Program-made: the position numbers and the translations under genes | Shown here: one piece after another, positions 27,133 through 35,235 of the stretch | Layout of the letters: each line of letters starts with the position of its first letter | How positions within the stretch are numbered: the first letter of the stretch is position 1 | The notes under the pieces: model-generated | Databases searched by the model: none | What the model was told of the DNA's origin: nothing | Seen by the model: only the letters and a program-made list of their open reading frames with translations | Assembly (NCBI GenBank): GCA_013416455.1 | Contig: JACCES010000016.1 | Span: 1-64,000 of the forward strand | Origin: Alcaligenaceae bacterium | Lineage (GTDB): Bacteria; Pseudomonadota; Gammaproteobacteria; Burkholderiales; Burkholderiaceae_B | Direction: 5' to 3' | Length of the DNA stretch: 64,000 bases

Positions 27133-28296
27133 TCAAACCCTCTCCAGTATTACGGTAGCATGGCCGTGCCCGCTGCCTACTGAGCCGCCCGGCCCGCAGG
27201 CTAATGCAATATCACAATCGGGAACCTGAACAGCAGAATGTGCTTCACCTCTTAACTGACGAACAGCTTCCATGATTTTGATCATGCCGCCGCGGTTGCT
27301 GGGATGATTGTTGCACAGACCGCCTCCGTCAGTATTGATGGGTAGGGAACCTTGCCCTGAGATCAAGTTTCCGTTCTCGACGAACTTGCCACCTTCCCCT
27401 TTTTTGCAGAATCCCAGGTCCTCTATTTGTATGAGCACCATAATGGTGAAGTTGTCATAAATCGACGCGTACTTGATATTATTGACGTTTATGCCGGCTT
27501 CCTGGAATGCGATGGCGCCAGACCGCGAAGCCCCTGATGTCGTCAGATCTGGTTTGCCACCATTTTGTGTATAGATGGTTTCCCCGCAACCCAGTACACG
27601 CACCATGGGCTTATCGAGAGTCTTTGCTATTTCGGGGCTGACCATGACAAGTGCGCCGCCACCATCGCTTATCACGCAGCAATCCAGCCGGCGGAGGGGA
27701 TCGGCAACTATCGGTGAGCGCAGCACGTCTTCCAGTGTCACCGGCTTGGGGTACATGGCATGTGGATTGTGCTGAGCATGCCTGGACGCGGCTACACGTA
27801 TCCAGGCCAGCTGCTCGGCGGTCGTACCGTATTCGTATGCATGGCGTTGAGCCATCATGCCATACAGCGTGGTGATGACAGGGTTGTAGGCTCCATCCCA
27901 AGGCATGTCTGGCCGATCCGGGTCTCCTGGCCGTGGTACGGTTCCCGTTGCTTGGCCTTCGCTGCGCGGGCGTCCCGCCTGGGTTATCAATGCCACGGAA
28001 CATTTCTTCATTGCTATGGCTTGAGCGGCGTGCGACACATGCATCAAGTTTGAACATCCTCCGGCATCCGTCGTATCGACGTGTCGCAGCTTGAGATTCA
28101 TATAGTCGATGAGCCAGCTGGCATTTGAACCGGGAATGTCTCGTCCGCCGAAGAACCCGTCAACATCGGAAAAACTCAGCCCGGCATCCCTAAGGGCTCC
28201 CCGTGCGCACTCCATGTGGACTTCGGCTGTGGATCTGTCTGCTATGACGCGCATGGGATGCTCGTATATGCCAGCAATACAGGCCGTTTGCTTCAT
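27133..28296 (-). CDS. Thiolase-fold enzyme (SCP-x/acetyl-CoA acetyltransferase-like)
   Basis: The 387-residue product has both thiolase halves. The usual catalytic places are filled: Cys81 in DAGGCSNLMHV, His331 in CNNHPSN and Cys367 in ACGPGGS. CCVISDGGGALVM is also typical. This could be a CoA-dependent thiolase or, with the DUF35 partner encoded next to it, a retro-aldolase acting on a CoA thioester. The operon supplies an acyl-CoA ligase and a periplasmic receptor but no acyl-CoA dehydrogenase or hydratase, so the full pathway is not in this block and the substrate cannot be named. Confidence 0.85.
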   Translation of the reverse strand: MKQTACIAGIYEHPMRVIADRSTAEVHMECARGALRDAGLSFSDVDGFFGGRDIPGSNASWLIDYMNLKLRHVDTTDAGGCSNLMHVSHAAQAIAMKKCSVALITQAGRPRSEGQATGTVPRPGDPDRPDMPWDGAYNPVITTLYGMMAQRHAYEYGTTAEQLAWIRVAASRHAQHNPHAMYPKPVTLEDVLRSPIVADPLRRLDCCVISDGGGALVMVSPEIAKTLDKPMVRVLGCGETIYTQNGGKPDLTTSGASRSGAIAFQEAGINVNNIKYASIYDNFTIMVLIQIEDLGFCKKGEGGKFVENGNLISGQGSLPINTDGGGLCNNHPSNRGGMIKIMEAVRQLRGEAHSAVQVPDCDIALACGPGGSVGSGHGHATVILERV

Positions 28297-28308
28297 TGTG
28301 CTTGTCTC

Positions 28309-29304
28309 CTAGTAGTCAAGTGTTGCACCGGAGATCTGGACAATACCTGACCATCTTTCAATTTCATTGGCGTGGAAATTCTGGATTTCATCATTGGTGA
28401 GGGATTGCATCTCTTTTAGGTCATCGATACCGATGTCGTGAAGCTTTGATATGAAACCCGGGTCGACGGCTACTTTGCGGGATGCATCGCGTAACCGGGT
28501 CAATGTTTCATGCGGTGTGCCTGCCGGTACCGCCAGCCCATACCAGGCGTTCAAATCGAATTGCGGATATCCCAGCTCGGCCAATGTTGGAACGTCAGGC
28601 AGCGCAACAGTGCGTTTTATTCCTGTCGCACCCAGAGCCTTGAGCTCACCTGATGAAACCAACCCTCCAACGTTCGCCGGAGGATAAAACATGAAGTCCA
28701 CCCTGCCGGCCAGTATGTCCGTCATGGCCGCCGCGCCGGATTTATAGGGAACATGGAGTGTTTCTATTTCGGCGGAAGAGTTGAGAAACGCGGAAGACAG
28801 ATGATTGAGCTGCCCTGGCCCCGTCGTGGCGTAAGAGATTTTCCCCGGGTTCTTCTTCGCATCGGAAATCAACTCTTCCACCGTATCCCATTTGGATTCT
28901 TTCCGGACAATGAGGACGAGTGGTGTTTGGCTGAAGATTGTAATGGGCTCGAAATCATCGATCGGGTCGTACGAAAGCCCCTGTTTCTTGAACAGCTCGG
29001 GATTCACAGCGGAAGGCCCGAGGTTGGTAAGAAGAACTGTGTAGCCGTCCGGGCGAGAACGCGCGGCGTGGTTGTACGCCACCGTTCCACTGGCCCCGCC
29101 CCTGTTCTCGATGACAATGGGCTGTCCAAGCTCGGTACTGAGAAACTCCCCAAGCAGACGGCCGACAATGTCCGAGAAAGAAGCCGGCGGCGCCGGTACG
29201 ACCAAGGTAACTGGTTTGTCCGGATATGCCTGAGCCTTGAAACCAAGGAAAAGGGTGATGAGCAAGGCGCTTGATAGCATTCTGAGAAACTGCGCAGCTT
29301 TCAT
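28309..29304 (-). CDS. Bug/TctC family periplasmic solute-binding protein
   Basis: The 331-residue receptor has a signal peptide (MKAAQFLRMLSSALLITLFLG, about 1-26) and the family segments YPDKPVTLVVPAPP, IVIENRGGASGTVAYNHAARSRPDGYTVLL and LPDVPTLAELGYP. Such proteins deliver carboxylates to tripartite tricarboxylate transporters, though no TctAB membrane genes are present here; orphan receptors are common in Bordetella relatives. Placed between the thiolase and the CoA ligase, it probably binds the aromatic or aliphatic acid that the ligase activates. Confidence 0.9.
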   Translation of the reverse strand: MKAAQFLRMLSSALLITLFLGFKAQAYPDKPVTLVVPAPPASFSDIVGRLLGEFLSTELGQPIVIENRGGASGTVAYNHAARSRPDGYTVLLTNLGPSAVNPELFKKQGLSYDPIDDFEPITIFSQTPLVLIVRKESKWDTVEELISDAKKNPGKISYATTGPGQLNHLSSAFLNSSAEIETLHVPYKSGAAAMTDILAGRVDFMFYPPANVGGLVSSGELKALGATGIKRTVALPDVPTLAELGYPQFDLNAWYGLAVPAGTPHETLTRLRDASRKVAVDPGFISKLHDIGIDDLKEMQSLTNDEIQNFHANEIERWSGIVQISGATLDY

Positions 29305-29373
29305 GTGTGTCTCCTCCGTTTTGCATGTGGGTGCTATTTACTTGTTGTTTCCCATTGGTATGTGCATTGATGG

Positions 29374-30933
29374 TCAGTTCACGTTGCGTTCGGTATCTTC
29401 CCAGTAGGCAGCACGCATTGCCTTCTTGTCCGGCTTTCCAAGCGGGGTGGTGGGGATGCGACTGACGAAATCGATGGATTTCGGCGCCAGGATGGAACCC
29501 TTCATGCGTTTTACATAAGCGATGATTTCCCTTCCGTCCGTCGGCTGGCCGGGGCGCGGAACGACAAGGGCTTTCACCGCTTCTCCCCACGTTGCATCGG
29601 GAACGCCGATGACTGCTACGTCGGCAACGGACGGATGCATTGCGATGATGTCTTCGACCTCTTTGGGGTAAACGTTGAATCCCCCGGAAATAATCAGGTC
29701 TTTCTTGCGATCGACAAGGAAGTAATAGCCTCTCTCATCACGTCGAGCGAGGTCTCCGGAATGAAGCCACCCCCCTTGCATGGCCTGTGCGGTAAGTTCG
29801 GGCTCATCCCAATACCCCACCATAACGAGCGGCGTGCGTACACAGATTTCGCCGATATCTCCTGGCATCACTTCGCAGCCATTCTCATCGAGCAAACAGA
29901 TATTCACCCCGAAATATGGACGCCCGGCGGACGATAGGCAACTGTCATCAAGATGGTCCGTCTCGTCCAGGAAAAGCAATGTGCTGGGGGCTTCACTTAA
30001 ACCGTAGTGTTGAATCAGGACGGGACCCAACAGATCGCGCGCTTCTTTGAGACGGACTGGTGAGATGGGCGAGGCACCGTACATGACCATCCGTAAATTG
30101 TCGTAGCTGGTTTGCCTGGCACGTAGGTGATCCAGCAGTTTATAAAGCATTGTTGGCACTACATATAGGGCGTTTACTTTTCCGGTTTCCAGGGCGTCAA
30201 AAACATCATCTTCATCGAAGCCGTTGTGAAAAAAAACCGTTCCACCCTGAGACATCACTGGAACGATCAACTGGCCGGCGGCGTGCGACATCGGCGAGGC
30301 ACAAAGATAATTGATGCCTCTCCAGTCGTGTGCGGCCATGCGAAGCATCGCGTTCATTGCTATTGAATGGCTGGAGGCCATTACCCCTTTGGGCTTTCCC
30401 GTGGTGCCGCCTGTGTAAATAAGACGGACCACGTCGTCTGGCACACTAATGACGCGGAACTGTTGTCGGTCAATGGGCGAATCGTAGTCCCAAAGACATT
30501 CCACACCCGATCCGGTATCGTGGCTCAGTATGGTAAGACAGTTGTCCAGGCGTTCATTCAAGGCCAGCGCACGTGCTGTGAAAGCGCCGTCTACGATAAG
30601 AAGGCGTGCTTTGCAGCTTTTCAGGATGTACAGTTGATCTTCCAGAGACCCGGAGAAATGAGGGGCAACCACTATATAACCGGCAATGTAGCAGGCTGCT
30701 ACGGCCGCAAATGCTTCGGAGCGATTGGTGGTCAGGTGCATGATACAGTCGCCGCGTTGCGCTCCGTGATCTGCAAGCATATACATGGCTGTTTGAATGC
30801 GGTCACGGAGTCCGGCATATGTCATTTCCGCCCCATCCGGGTTGACCAGGGCGGTCTTTTCGCCATGCCGGTCCAAGGCATGCAAAATTAATTCGCCAAT
30901 TCCCGGGCCGGCATGTATGGTGTTCATGTTCAT
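29374..30933 (-). CDS. AMP-dependent acyl-CoA synthetase/ligase
   Basis: This 519-residue enzyme activates a carboxylic acid to its CoA thioester through an acyl-adenylate. The AMP-binding motif YTGGTTGKPKG is at about 173-183, with YGLSEAPS in the middle, GGFNVYPKEVED near the hinge, and catalytic Lys in PLGKPDKKAMR near the C-terminus. It is first in the leftward operon, divergent from the LysR gene, and probably the committing step of the pathway served by the downstream receptor, thiolase and DUF35 genes. The substrate is unknown. Confidence 0.9.
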   Translation of the reverse strand: MNMNTIHAGPGIGELILHALDRHGEKTALVNPDGAEMTYAGLRDRIQTAMYMLADHGAQRGDCIMHLTTNRSEAFAAVAACYIAGYIVVAPHFSGSLEDQLYILKSCKARLLIVDGAFTARALALNERLDNCLTILSHDTGSGVECLWDYDSPIDRQQFRVISVPDDVVRLIYTGGTTGKPKGVMASSHSIAMNAMLRMAAHDWRGINYLCASPMSHAAGQLIVPVMSQGGTVFFHNGFDEDDVFDALETGKVNALYVVPTMLYKLLDHLRARQTSYDNLRMVMYGASPISPVRLKEARDLLGPVLIQHYGLSEAPSTLLFLDETDHLDDSCLSSAGRPYFGVNICLLDENGCEVMPGDIGEICVRTPLVMVGYWDEPELTAQAMQGGWLHSGDLARRDERGYYFLVDRKKDLIISGGFNVYPKEVEDIIAMHPSVADVAVIGVPDATWGEAVKALVVPRPGQPTDGREIIAYVKRMKGSILAPKSIDFVSRIPTTPLGKPDKKAMRAAYWEDTERNVN

Positions 30934-31012
30934 TCTGGCAGAAGATTTTGTCTGGATGATTCATATTATTGTTCTTGAATAAATTCTGGAAATGATTTTT
31001 TTCACTATGGGG

Positions 31013-31029
31013 CATCGATATGATCGATG
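31013..31029. promoter_or_regulatory. LysR-type operator (ATC-N9-GAT palindrome)
   Basis: CATCGAT, ATG, ATCGATG form a perfect 7-bp inverted repeat containing ATC-N9-GAT and T-N11-A, the classical recognition pattern of LysR regulators. It lies between the divergent ligase gene and the LysR gene, next to the LysR start, a usual place for an autoregulatory and operon-activating site. Confidence 0.65.
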
Positions 31030-31038
31030 TTGAGGGAA

Positions 31039-31950
31039 ATGGAACTCAGGCATCTCCGTTATTTTCGTGCTGTTGCCGAAGAAATGAGCTTTACGGCGGC
31101 GGCAAGGCAAATGCATGTAACGCAGTCCACGCTGTCTCATCAGATCAAACAGCTGGAAGCCGAGATTGGCCAGCGGCTGTTCGACCGCACGGCGCAGAAG
31201 CTCGTGCTTACATATGCGGGGGAGATGCTCCTCGGGACAGCGCTGCGTGTCCTTAACGAAGTCGAAGAAAGTCTTATCGGCCTGCGCACTCATTCCGCGA
31301 CGAGATTGCAGGAGATACGGGTTGGAACCACACAAACGATCAATACGCACATCATGCCCGCCGCCCTTGAAACATTCATGTCGCGCTACCCCGCGACATC
31401 CTTGATAATCGAGGAATTCACGCACGACGGGGTCGCGGATAATGTCGCGTCAGATACGCTGGACGTCGGGATCACGTCTTTGCCCACCGCTCTTCCGGGA
31501 CTGGATGTCGAGATACTGGGCGTGGACGAATTGGTGCTTGCCGTGAATCCGCTGCACAGGCTGGCGAGGCAGCGCAAAGTCCGGATGGTCGAGCTTCACC
31601 GTCAGGAAATGGTTCTGCATACTCGCCGGTATGCCACCAGGCAGCTTCTCGACACGCTGTTTTCGCGTGTGGGAGCGAGGCCCATCGTAAGGGTTGAATC
31701 CGTATCCAGCTCGCTGATGCTGGATATTGTCCGGCGAACACAATTGTCCACGATTGTGTCGCGGGCGGCCCTGAATCACCGGAGCGACCTGGTCGTCCTT
31801 CCTTTGAGCAGCCCTGCTCCAGAGCGTGCCATGGGATTGATCTGGCCCTGTGATAAACCTAGAAGCCCCGAGCTGGATGGCTTTGCCACCATCGTCCGGT
31901 CCGTGGTGGCGGGTTTCGCCCGAAAGAAGTCCGGATTCCGGCTGCCTTGA
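31039..31950 (+). CDS. LysR family transcriptional regulator
   Basis: The 303-residue regulator has an N-terminal winged helix-turn-helix (MELRHLRYFRAVAEEMSFTAAARQMHVTQSTLSHQIKQLE in two parts) and a substrate-binding domain. It is divergent from the four-gene operon 26724-30933 and probably senses its substrate or a CoA-linked intermediate. ATG 31039 gives the family-typical MELRHL start; an ATG at 31027 lies within the palindromic operator and would add four residues. It ends the lower-GC block; bioC follows in the opposite direction. Confidence 0.9.
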   Translation: MELRHLRYFRAVAEEMSFTAAARQMHVTQSTLSHQIKQLEAEIGQRLFDRTAQKLVLTYAGEMLLGTALRVLNEVEESLIGLRTHSATRLQEIRVGTTQTINTHIMPAALETFMSRYPATSLIIEEFTHDGVADNVASDTLDVGITSLPTALPGLDVEILGVDELVLAVNPLHRLARQRKVRMVELHRQEMVLHTRRYATRQLLDTLFSRVGARPIVRVESVSSSLMLDIVRRTQLSTIVSRAALNHRSDLVVLPLSSPAPERAMGLIWPCDKPRSPELDGFATIVRSVVAGFARKKSGFRLP

Positions 31951-32007
31951 ATGGCCTGATCGCATCTTTCAGTTCAAGCCGGAAGGACGGGGTCTTCGCG
32001 CGTGCTT

Positions 32008-32976
32008 CTATTTCCTGTCTTCGGGCGCCGGCTCTCCGGGTTCCCGTGGCCTGACCGTGGGCCTGTTGCCGTCCGGCCGGCCGCGGCCGATGGCGCTGAC
32101 AGATACGCGGGTTTCGCCGCGCGGGCCGCGCAGCGAGGTGCCGCGCCAGGCATGGCCGTAGGCCACTTCCAGGTTCAGATGGATGGTGCCGTCCATGCCG
32201 CGCTGCTGCTCCAGCGCATCCAGCAGGCGCTGATGCCAGGCGCGCCCGGGCAGGCCGGCGCGCCGCCCCGGGTTGGGGTTGCCGCCCAGCAGATGCACGT
32301 CGGCCAGCAGTTTTTCGGCGCTGCGGTAGGTCAGTGTGATGATTTCCTGGTCCATGACGGGGTCGGAGAACCCCCGTTCGATCAGCATGTCGCCGAAGTC
32401 GTGCATGTCCACATAGGGCGGCGTCGCGGTTTCCAGCCCGGCGGTTTCCAGCGCCTTGCGCAGTTCGGCCTGGGTGCCCGGCCCCAGGCACGAGAACATG
32501 ACCAGGGCATTGGGCTTGAGGATGCGGCGCCATTCGGTCAGGACATCATGAGGCGCGGGATGCCAATGCAGGGCCATGTTGGACCAGACCAGGTCCAGGC
32601 TTTCCGGGGGCAGGCCGCTATCGGCCAGGTCGGCCTGCACGAAATTCACCGGCAGCATGGGCTTGTTGCGCAGGCGCTGCCACAGCCCGGGCCTGGACTG
32701 GAAGCGCTGCCGGGCGACGGCCAGCAGCGCGGGGCTGCTGTCCAGCCCGGTGTAGTCCATTTCCGGGTAGCGCACCCGCAAGGGTTCGATGGCGTGGGCC
32801 GCGCCGCAGCCGGCGTCCAGAAGTTTGCCCGGGCTCACCCGGATGTAGCCGAGGCGGTGGAGCATGCGCGTGGCGATTTCGCCATACAGGAACTGAGCGT
32901 CATCCAGCGGCGCGCGCCGGTCGAATTGCAGGCGGACGTGGCGGGCGTCTATGGGCAGGGAAGAAGGCTGTGACAT
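32008..32976 (-). CDS. bioC: Malonyl-ACP O-methyltransferase, BioC-like
   Basis: BioC methylates malonyl-ACP to start pimelate synthesis for biotin. The 322-residue product has the SAM motif LLDAGCGAAHAIEPL, the acidic loop DYTGLDSSPALL, and a DLVWSNMALHWHPAPHDVLTEWRRILKPNALVMFS segment typical of BioC. It is longer than the common 250 residues, with an extra C-terminal region. It is divergent from comF (75-base gap), an arrangement often seen in this group. No other biotin genes are in the window, so a different small-molecule methyltransferase cannot be excluded. Confidence 0.8.
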   Translation of the reverse strand: MSQPSSLPIDARHVRLQFDRRAPLDDAQFLYGEIATRMLHRLGYIRVSPGKLLDAGCGAAHAIEPLRVRYPEMDYTGLDSSPALLAVARQRFQSRPGLWQRLRNKPMLPVNFVQADLADSGLPPESLDLVWSNMALHWHPAPHDVLTEWRRILKPNALVMFSCLGPGTQAELRKALETAGLETATPPYVDMHDFGDMLIERGFSDPVMDQEIITLTYRSAEKLLADVHLLGGNPNPGRRAGLPGRAWHQRLLDALEQQRGMDGTIHLNLEVAYGHAWRGTSLRGPRGETRVSVSAIGRGRPDGNRPTVRPREPGEPAPEDRK

Positions 32977-33051
32977 CTGCGTGAACAGTCACTGGCGCCG
33001 ACGGGCGCCAATATGCTGAGATCGGGTGTCTCGTGACGGGAAACCTTCATT

Positions 33052-33825
33052 ATGGCCTATCTGAAAACGCTGCGCGAATTCCGTTCATGGCTGTCCGTTC
33101 TGCGGGATCGCCTGCCGCTGGCCTGTCTGCTGTGCCGGAGCAGGGCGCGGGGCGGGTTGTGCGCGCACTGCCGCCAGGCCGTGGGCGCTTCCATGGACAC
33201 TGGCGGCGGGCGTTGCGGGCGTTGTGACCTGCTGCTGCCGCCCGGTCGTTGTGCCGATTGCCCGGATTGCCCTGATTGCCGGCATTTGTCGCCGGCCCTG
33301 GAGCGCGTGACTGCGGCCTTCGATTATGCCTGGCCCGGCGATCTGCTGGTCCAGCGGCTCAAGCCGCAGGGTCGGTTTTCCTGTGCGCCTGTGCTGGCGA
33401 GCCTGCTGGCCGCCCGCTGCCGCGCCTTGCGGGCCCGGCCCATGGCGCCGCCCTTCTGGTGCGAGCACAGCACTCTGGTGACGGCGGTGCCGGCCGGCCC
33501 CCGCTCGCTGGTCTTGCGGGGCTATAACCCGGCGGGGGAAGTGGGGCGGGCGCTGGCGCGCCGTTTGAAGCTGGAATGGCGGCCCGGTCTGGTCCTGCGC
33601 GATCGGGACGGCAGGGACCAGAAAGGCCTGGGCCGGAATGCGCGGCGCCTTGAGGTGCGGGGCCTGTACTACTGTTCCGGCGGCGTGGCGGGCAGGGAAG
33701 TGCTGATCGTGGACGATGTCATGACCACCGGCAGCACCCTGAGTGTGATTGCCGATGCATTGAAGGAGCAGGGTGCCGCGAAAGTATGGGGCGCGGTAGT
33801 GGCGCGTACGCCGGCGCGCTTGTGA
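33052..33825 (+). CDS. comF: ComF family phosphoribosyltransferase-like protein
   Basis: The 257-residue protein has N-terminal zinc-binding Cys pairs (CLLC, CAHC, CGRC, CPDC) and a C-terminal phosphoribosyltransferase fold with the PRPP motif VLIVDDVMTTGST (217-229). ComF-type proteins are linked to DNA uptake in naturally competent bacteria. The Cys-rich region is richer than usual (CADCPDCPDC). It lies between bioC and the toxin-antitoxin pair. Confidence 0.9.
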   Translation: MAYLKTLREFRSWLSVLRDRLPLACLLCRSRARGGLCAHCRQAVGASMDTGGGRCGRCDLLLPPGRCADCPDCPDCRHLSPALERVTAAFDYAWPGDLLVQRLKPQGRFSCAPVLASLLAARCRALRARPMAPPFWCEHSTLVTAVPAGPRSLVLRGYNPAGEVGRALARRLKLEWRPGLVLRDRDGRDQKGLGRNARRLEVRGLYYCSGGVAGREVLIVDDVMTTGSTLSVIADALKEQGAAKVWGAVVARTPARL

Positions 33826-33870
33826 AAAGGGCGTTCATGATGGATGAATATGGGCCATTCTATAACGCTA

Positions 33871-33881
33871 AGTATGATACT
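33871..33881. promoter_or_regulatory. Palindrome upstream of the toxin-antitoxin genes, possible operator
   Basis: AGTAT-G-ATACT is a perfect palindrome 17 bases before the toxin start. Antitoxins of this type usually repress their own operon at such sites. Confidence 0.4.
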
Positions 33882-33898
33882 CTTCATTGAGGCCTTGC

Positions 33899-34285
33899 AT
33901 GAGGATATTCAAGAATGCCTGGTTCGAACGATTTGCCCGTAAAGAGGGCATATCGGATACCGCACTGATACAGGCAATCGTTCGCGCCGATTACGGCCTG
34001 ATTGACGCTAACTTGGGAAGCGGGGTGATTAAGCAGCGTGTGGCGCGTCCGGGGCAGGGAAGGTCGGCTGGTTGGCGAACGATCGTGTTGTACCGTGCAC
34101 GGCAACGAGCTTTCTTCGTTTATGGATTCTCAAAGAGCAGGCGTGCCAATATCGAGGCTGATGAAGAGGCGGTCTTCAGGAAAGCGGCGTCCTATGTGCT
34201 TGGCCTGTCAGACTGGTATTTGACCGAGCTGATGATTAAAGGAAAGTTTCTGGAGATCGACCATGGCGAAGAAGTATCGGAGTGA
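33899..34285 (+). CDS. RelE/HigB-type toxin
   Basis: The 128-residue basic protein matches the RelE-superfamily group with the pattern MRIFKNAWFERFARKEGI, GLIDANLGSGVIKQRVARPGQGRSAGWRTIVLY and FVYGFSKSRRANIEADE. Toxins of this family are ribosome-dependent mRNA endonucleases. The antitoxin gene overlaps its 3' end by 23 bases, a toxin-first order typical of HigBA. The DNA is lower in GC than comF and trmL on both sides, which suggests acquisition. Confidence 0.85.
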   Translation: MRIFKNAWFERFARKEGISDTALIQAIVRADYGLIDANLGSGVIKQRVARPGQGRSAGWRTIVLYRARQRAFFVYGFSKSRRANIEADEEAVFRKAASYVLGLSDWYLTELMIKGKFLEIDHGEEVSE

Positions 34286-34580
34286 AGCCACTGCGGCCAT
34301 CCACGAGACTATGGAAGCGCTGCATGAGGTCGGCGCCGTCGGTAAGCAAACAATGCGTGAGTTCGACGAGTCGTGCCTGACGCCGGTATTACCCATGTCG
34401 CCAGAGCGTATCCGTGCTTTGCGCGAGCGCGAATGCTTGTCTCAACCGGTGTTTGCCCTTTACCTGAATGTAAGCAGGAATCTCGTTTCCGATTGGGAGA
34501 GAGGCCTGAGAAAACCCGGTGGGCCGGCTTTGCGTCTGTTGACCGTCGTTGAAAAGAAAGGCATCCAGGCGATCGCCTGA
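34263..34580 (+). CDS. XRE/HigA-type antitoxin
   Basis: The 105-residue protein has a C-terminal helix-turn-helix (about 55-95): RIRALRERECLSQPVFALYLNVSRNLVSDWERGLRKP is the usual XRE pattern. The N-terminal part (about 1-45) probably masks the toxin. It overlaps the toxin gene by 23 bases and would repress the pair, possibly at the palindrome 33871-33881. Confidence 0.87.
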   Translation: MAKKYRSEATAAIHETMEALHEVGAVGKQTMREFDESCLTPVLPMSPERIRALRERECLSQPVFALYLNVSRNLVSDWERGLRKPGGPALRLLTVVEKKGIQAIA

Positions 34581-34673
34581 CCGTTCCCGGGGATCGCCTG
34601 GTGAATCGACGGGTGGGGCGGCGAGAGGCGATAATCGCTCGTTTCTTCCTTGCAGCGCCGTCTTCACACCCCC

Positions 34674-35144
34674 ATGTTCCACATCGTTCTCGTTTCGCCG
34701 GAAATCCCGCCCAATACCGGCAATGTCATCCGCCTGGCCGCCAATACGGGCGCTTTTCTGCATCTGGTGCGTCCGCTGGGTTTCGAACTGGACGATGCGC
34801 GTCTGAAGCGGGCGGGGCTGGACTATCACGAATGGGCACGCATGCGGGTGCATGACACGCTGGAAGCGGCGCTGGCGGCCGCGTGCGCGCCGGTGGAACG
34901 CTGTTTCGCGATGACGACGCGCGGGGCGCGTTCGTTCGCGGGCGTGGCGCTGCGGGCGGGTGATGTGTTCGTGTTCGGGCGGGAAACCGCAGGCCTGGCG
35001 GATGAGGAACTGGCCCGTTTCGGACCCGGCCAGCGGCTGCGGCTGCCGATGCGGCCCGGCCAGCGCAGCCTGAATCTGTCGAATGCCGTGGCCGTGACAG
35101 TGTTCGAGGCCTGGAGGCAGGCGGGGTTCGAGGGCGCGGTTTAG
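34674..35144 (+). CDS. trmL: tRNA (cytidine(34)-2'-O)-methyltransferase TrmL
   Basis: This SPOUT-class enzyme 2'-O-methylates the wobble base of tRNA-Leu. The 156-residue product has MFHIVLVSPEIPPNTGNVIRLAANTGA at the start, FGRETAGLADEE in the middle and the knot segment LRLPMRPGQRSLNLSNAVAV near the end. ATG 34674 is chosen because the longer frame lacks family similarity. It follows the acquired toxin-antitoxin pair and faces the Bug receptor gene. Confidence 0.93.
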   Translation: MFHIVLVSPEIPPNTGNVIRLAANTGAFLHLVRPLGFELDDARLKRAGLDYHEWARMRVHDTLEAALAAACAPVERCFAMTTRGARSFAGVALRAGDVFVFGRETAGLADEELARFGPGQRLRLPMRPGQRSLNLSNAVAVTVFEAWRQAGFEGAV

Positions 35145-35235
35145 CGGTAGCGGCCGGTCGATGTGCGCCGCGGCGTTCTATGAACCCATCGGCGCCAGCC
35201 CCACCGCGCGGGATTTTTCCCGCGCCCGTTCTCCC

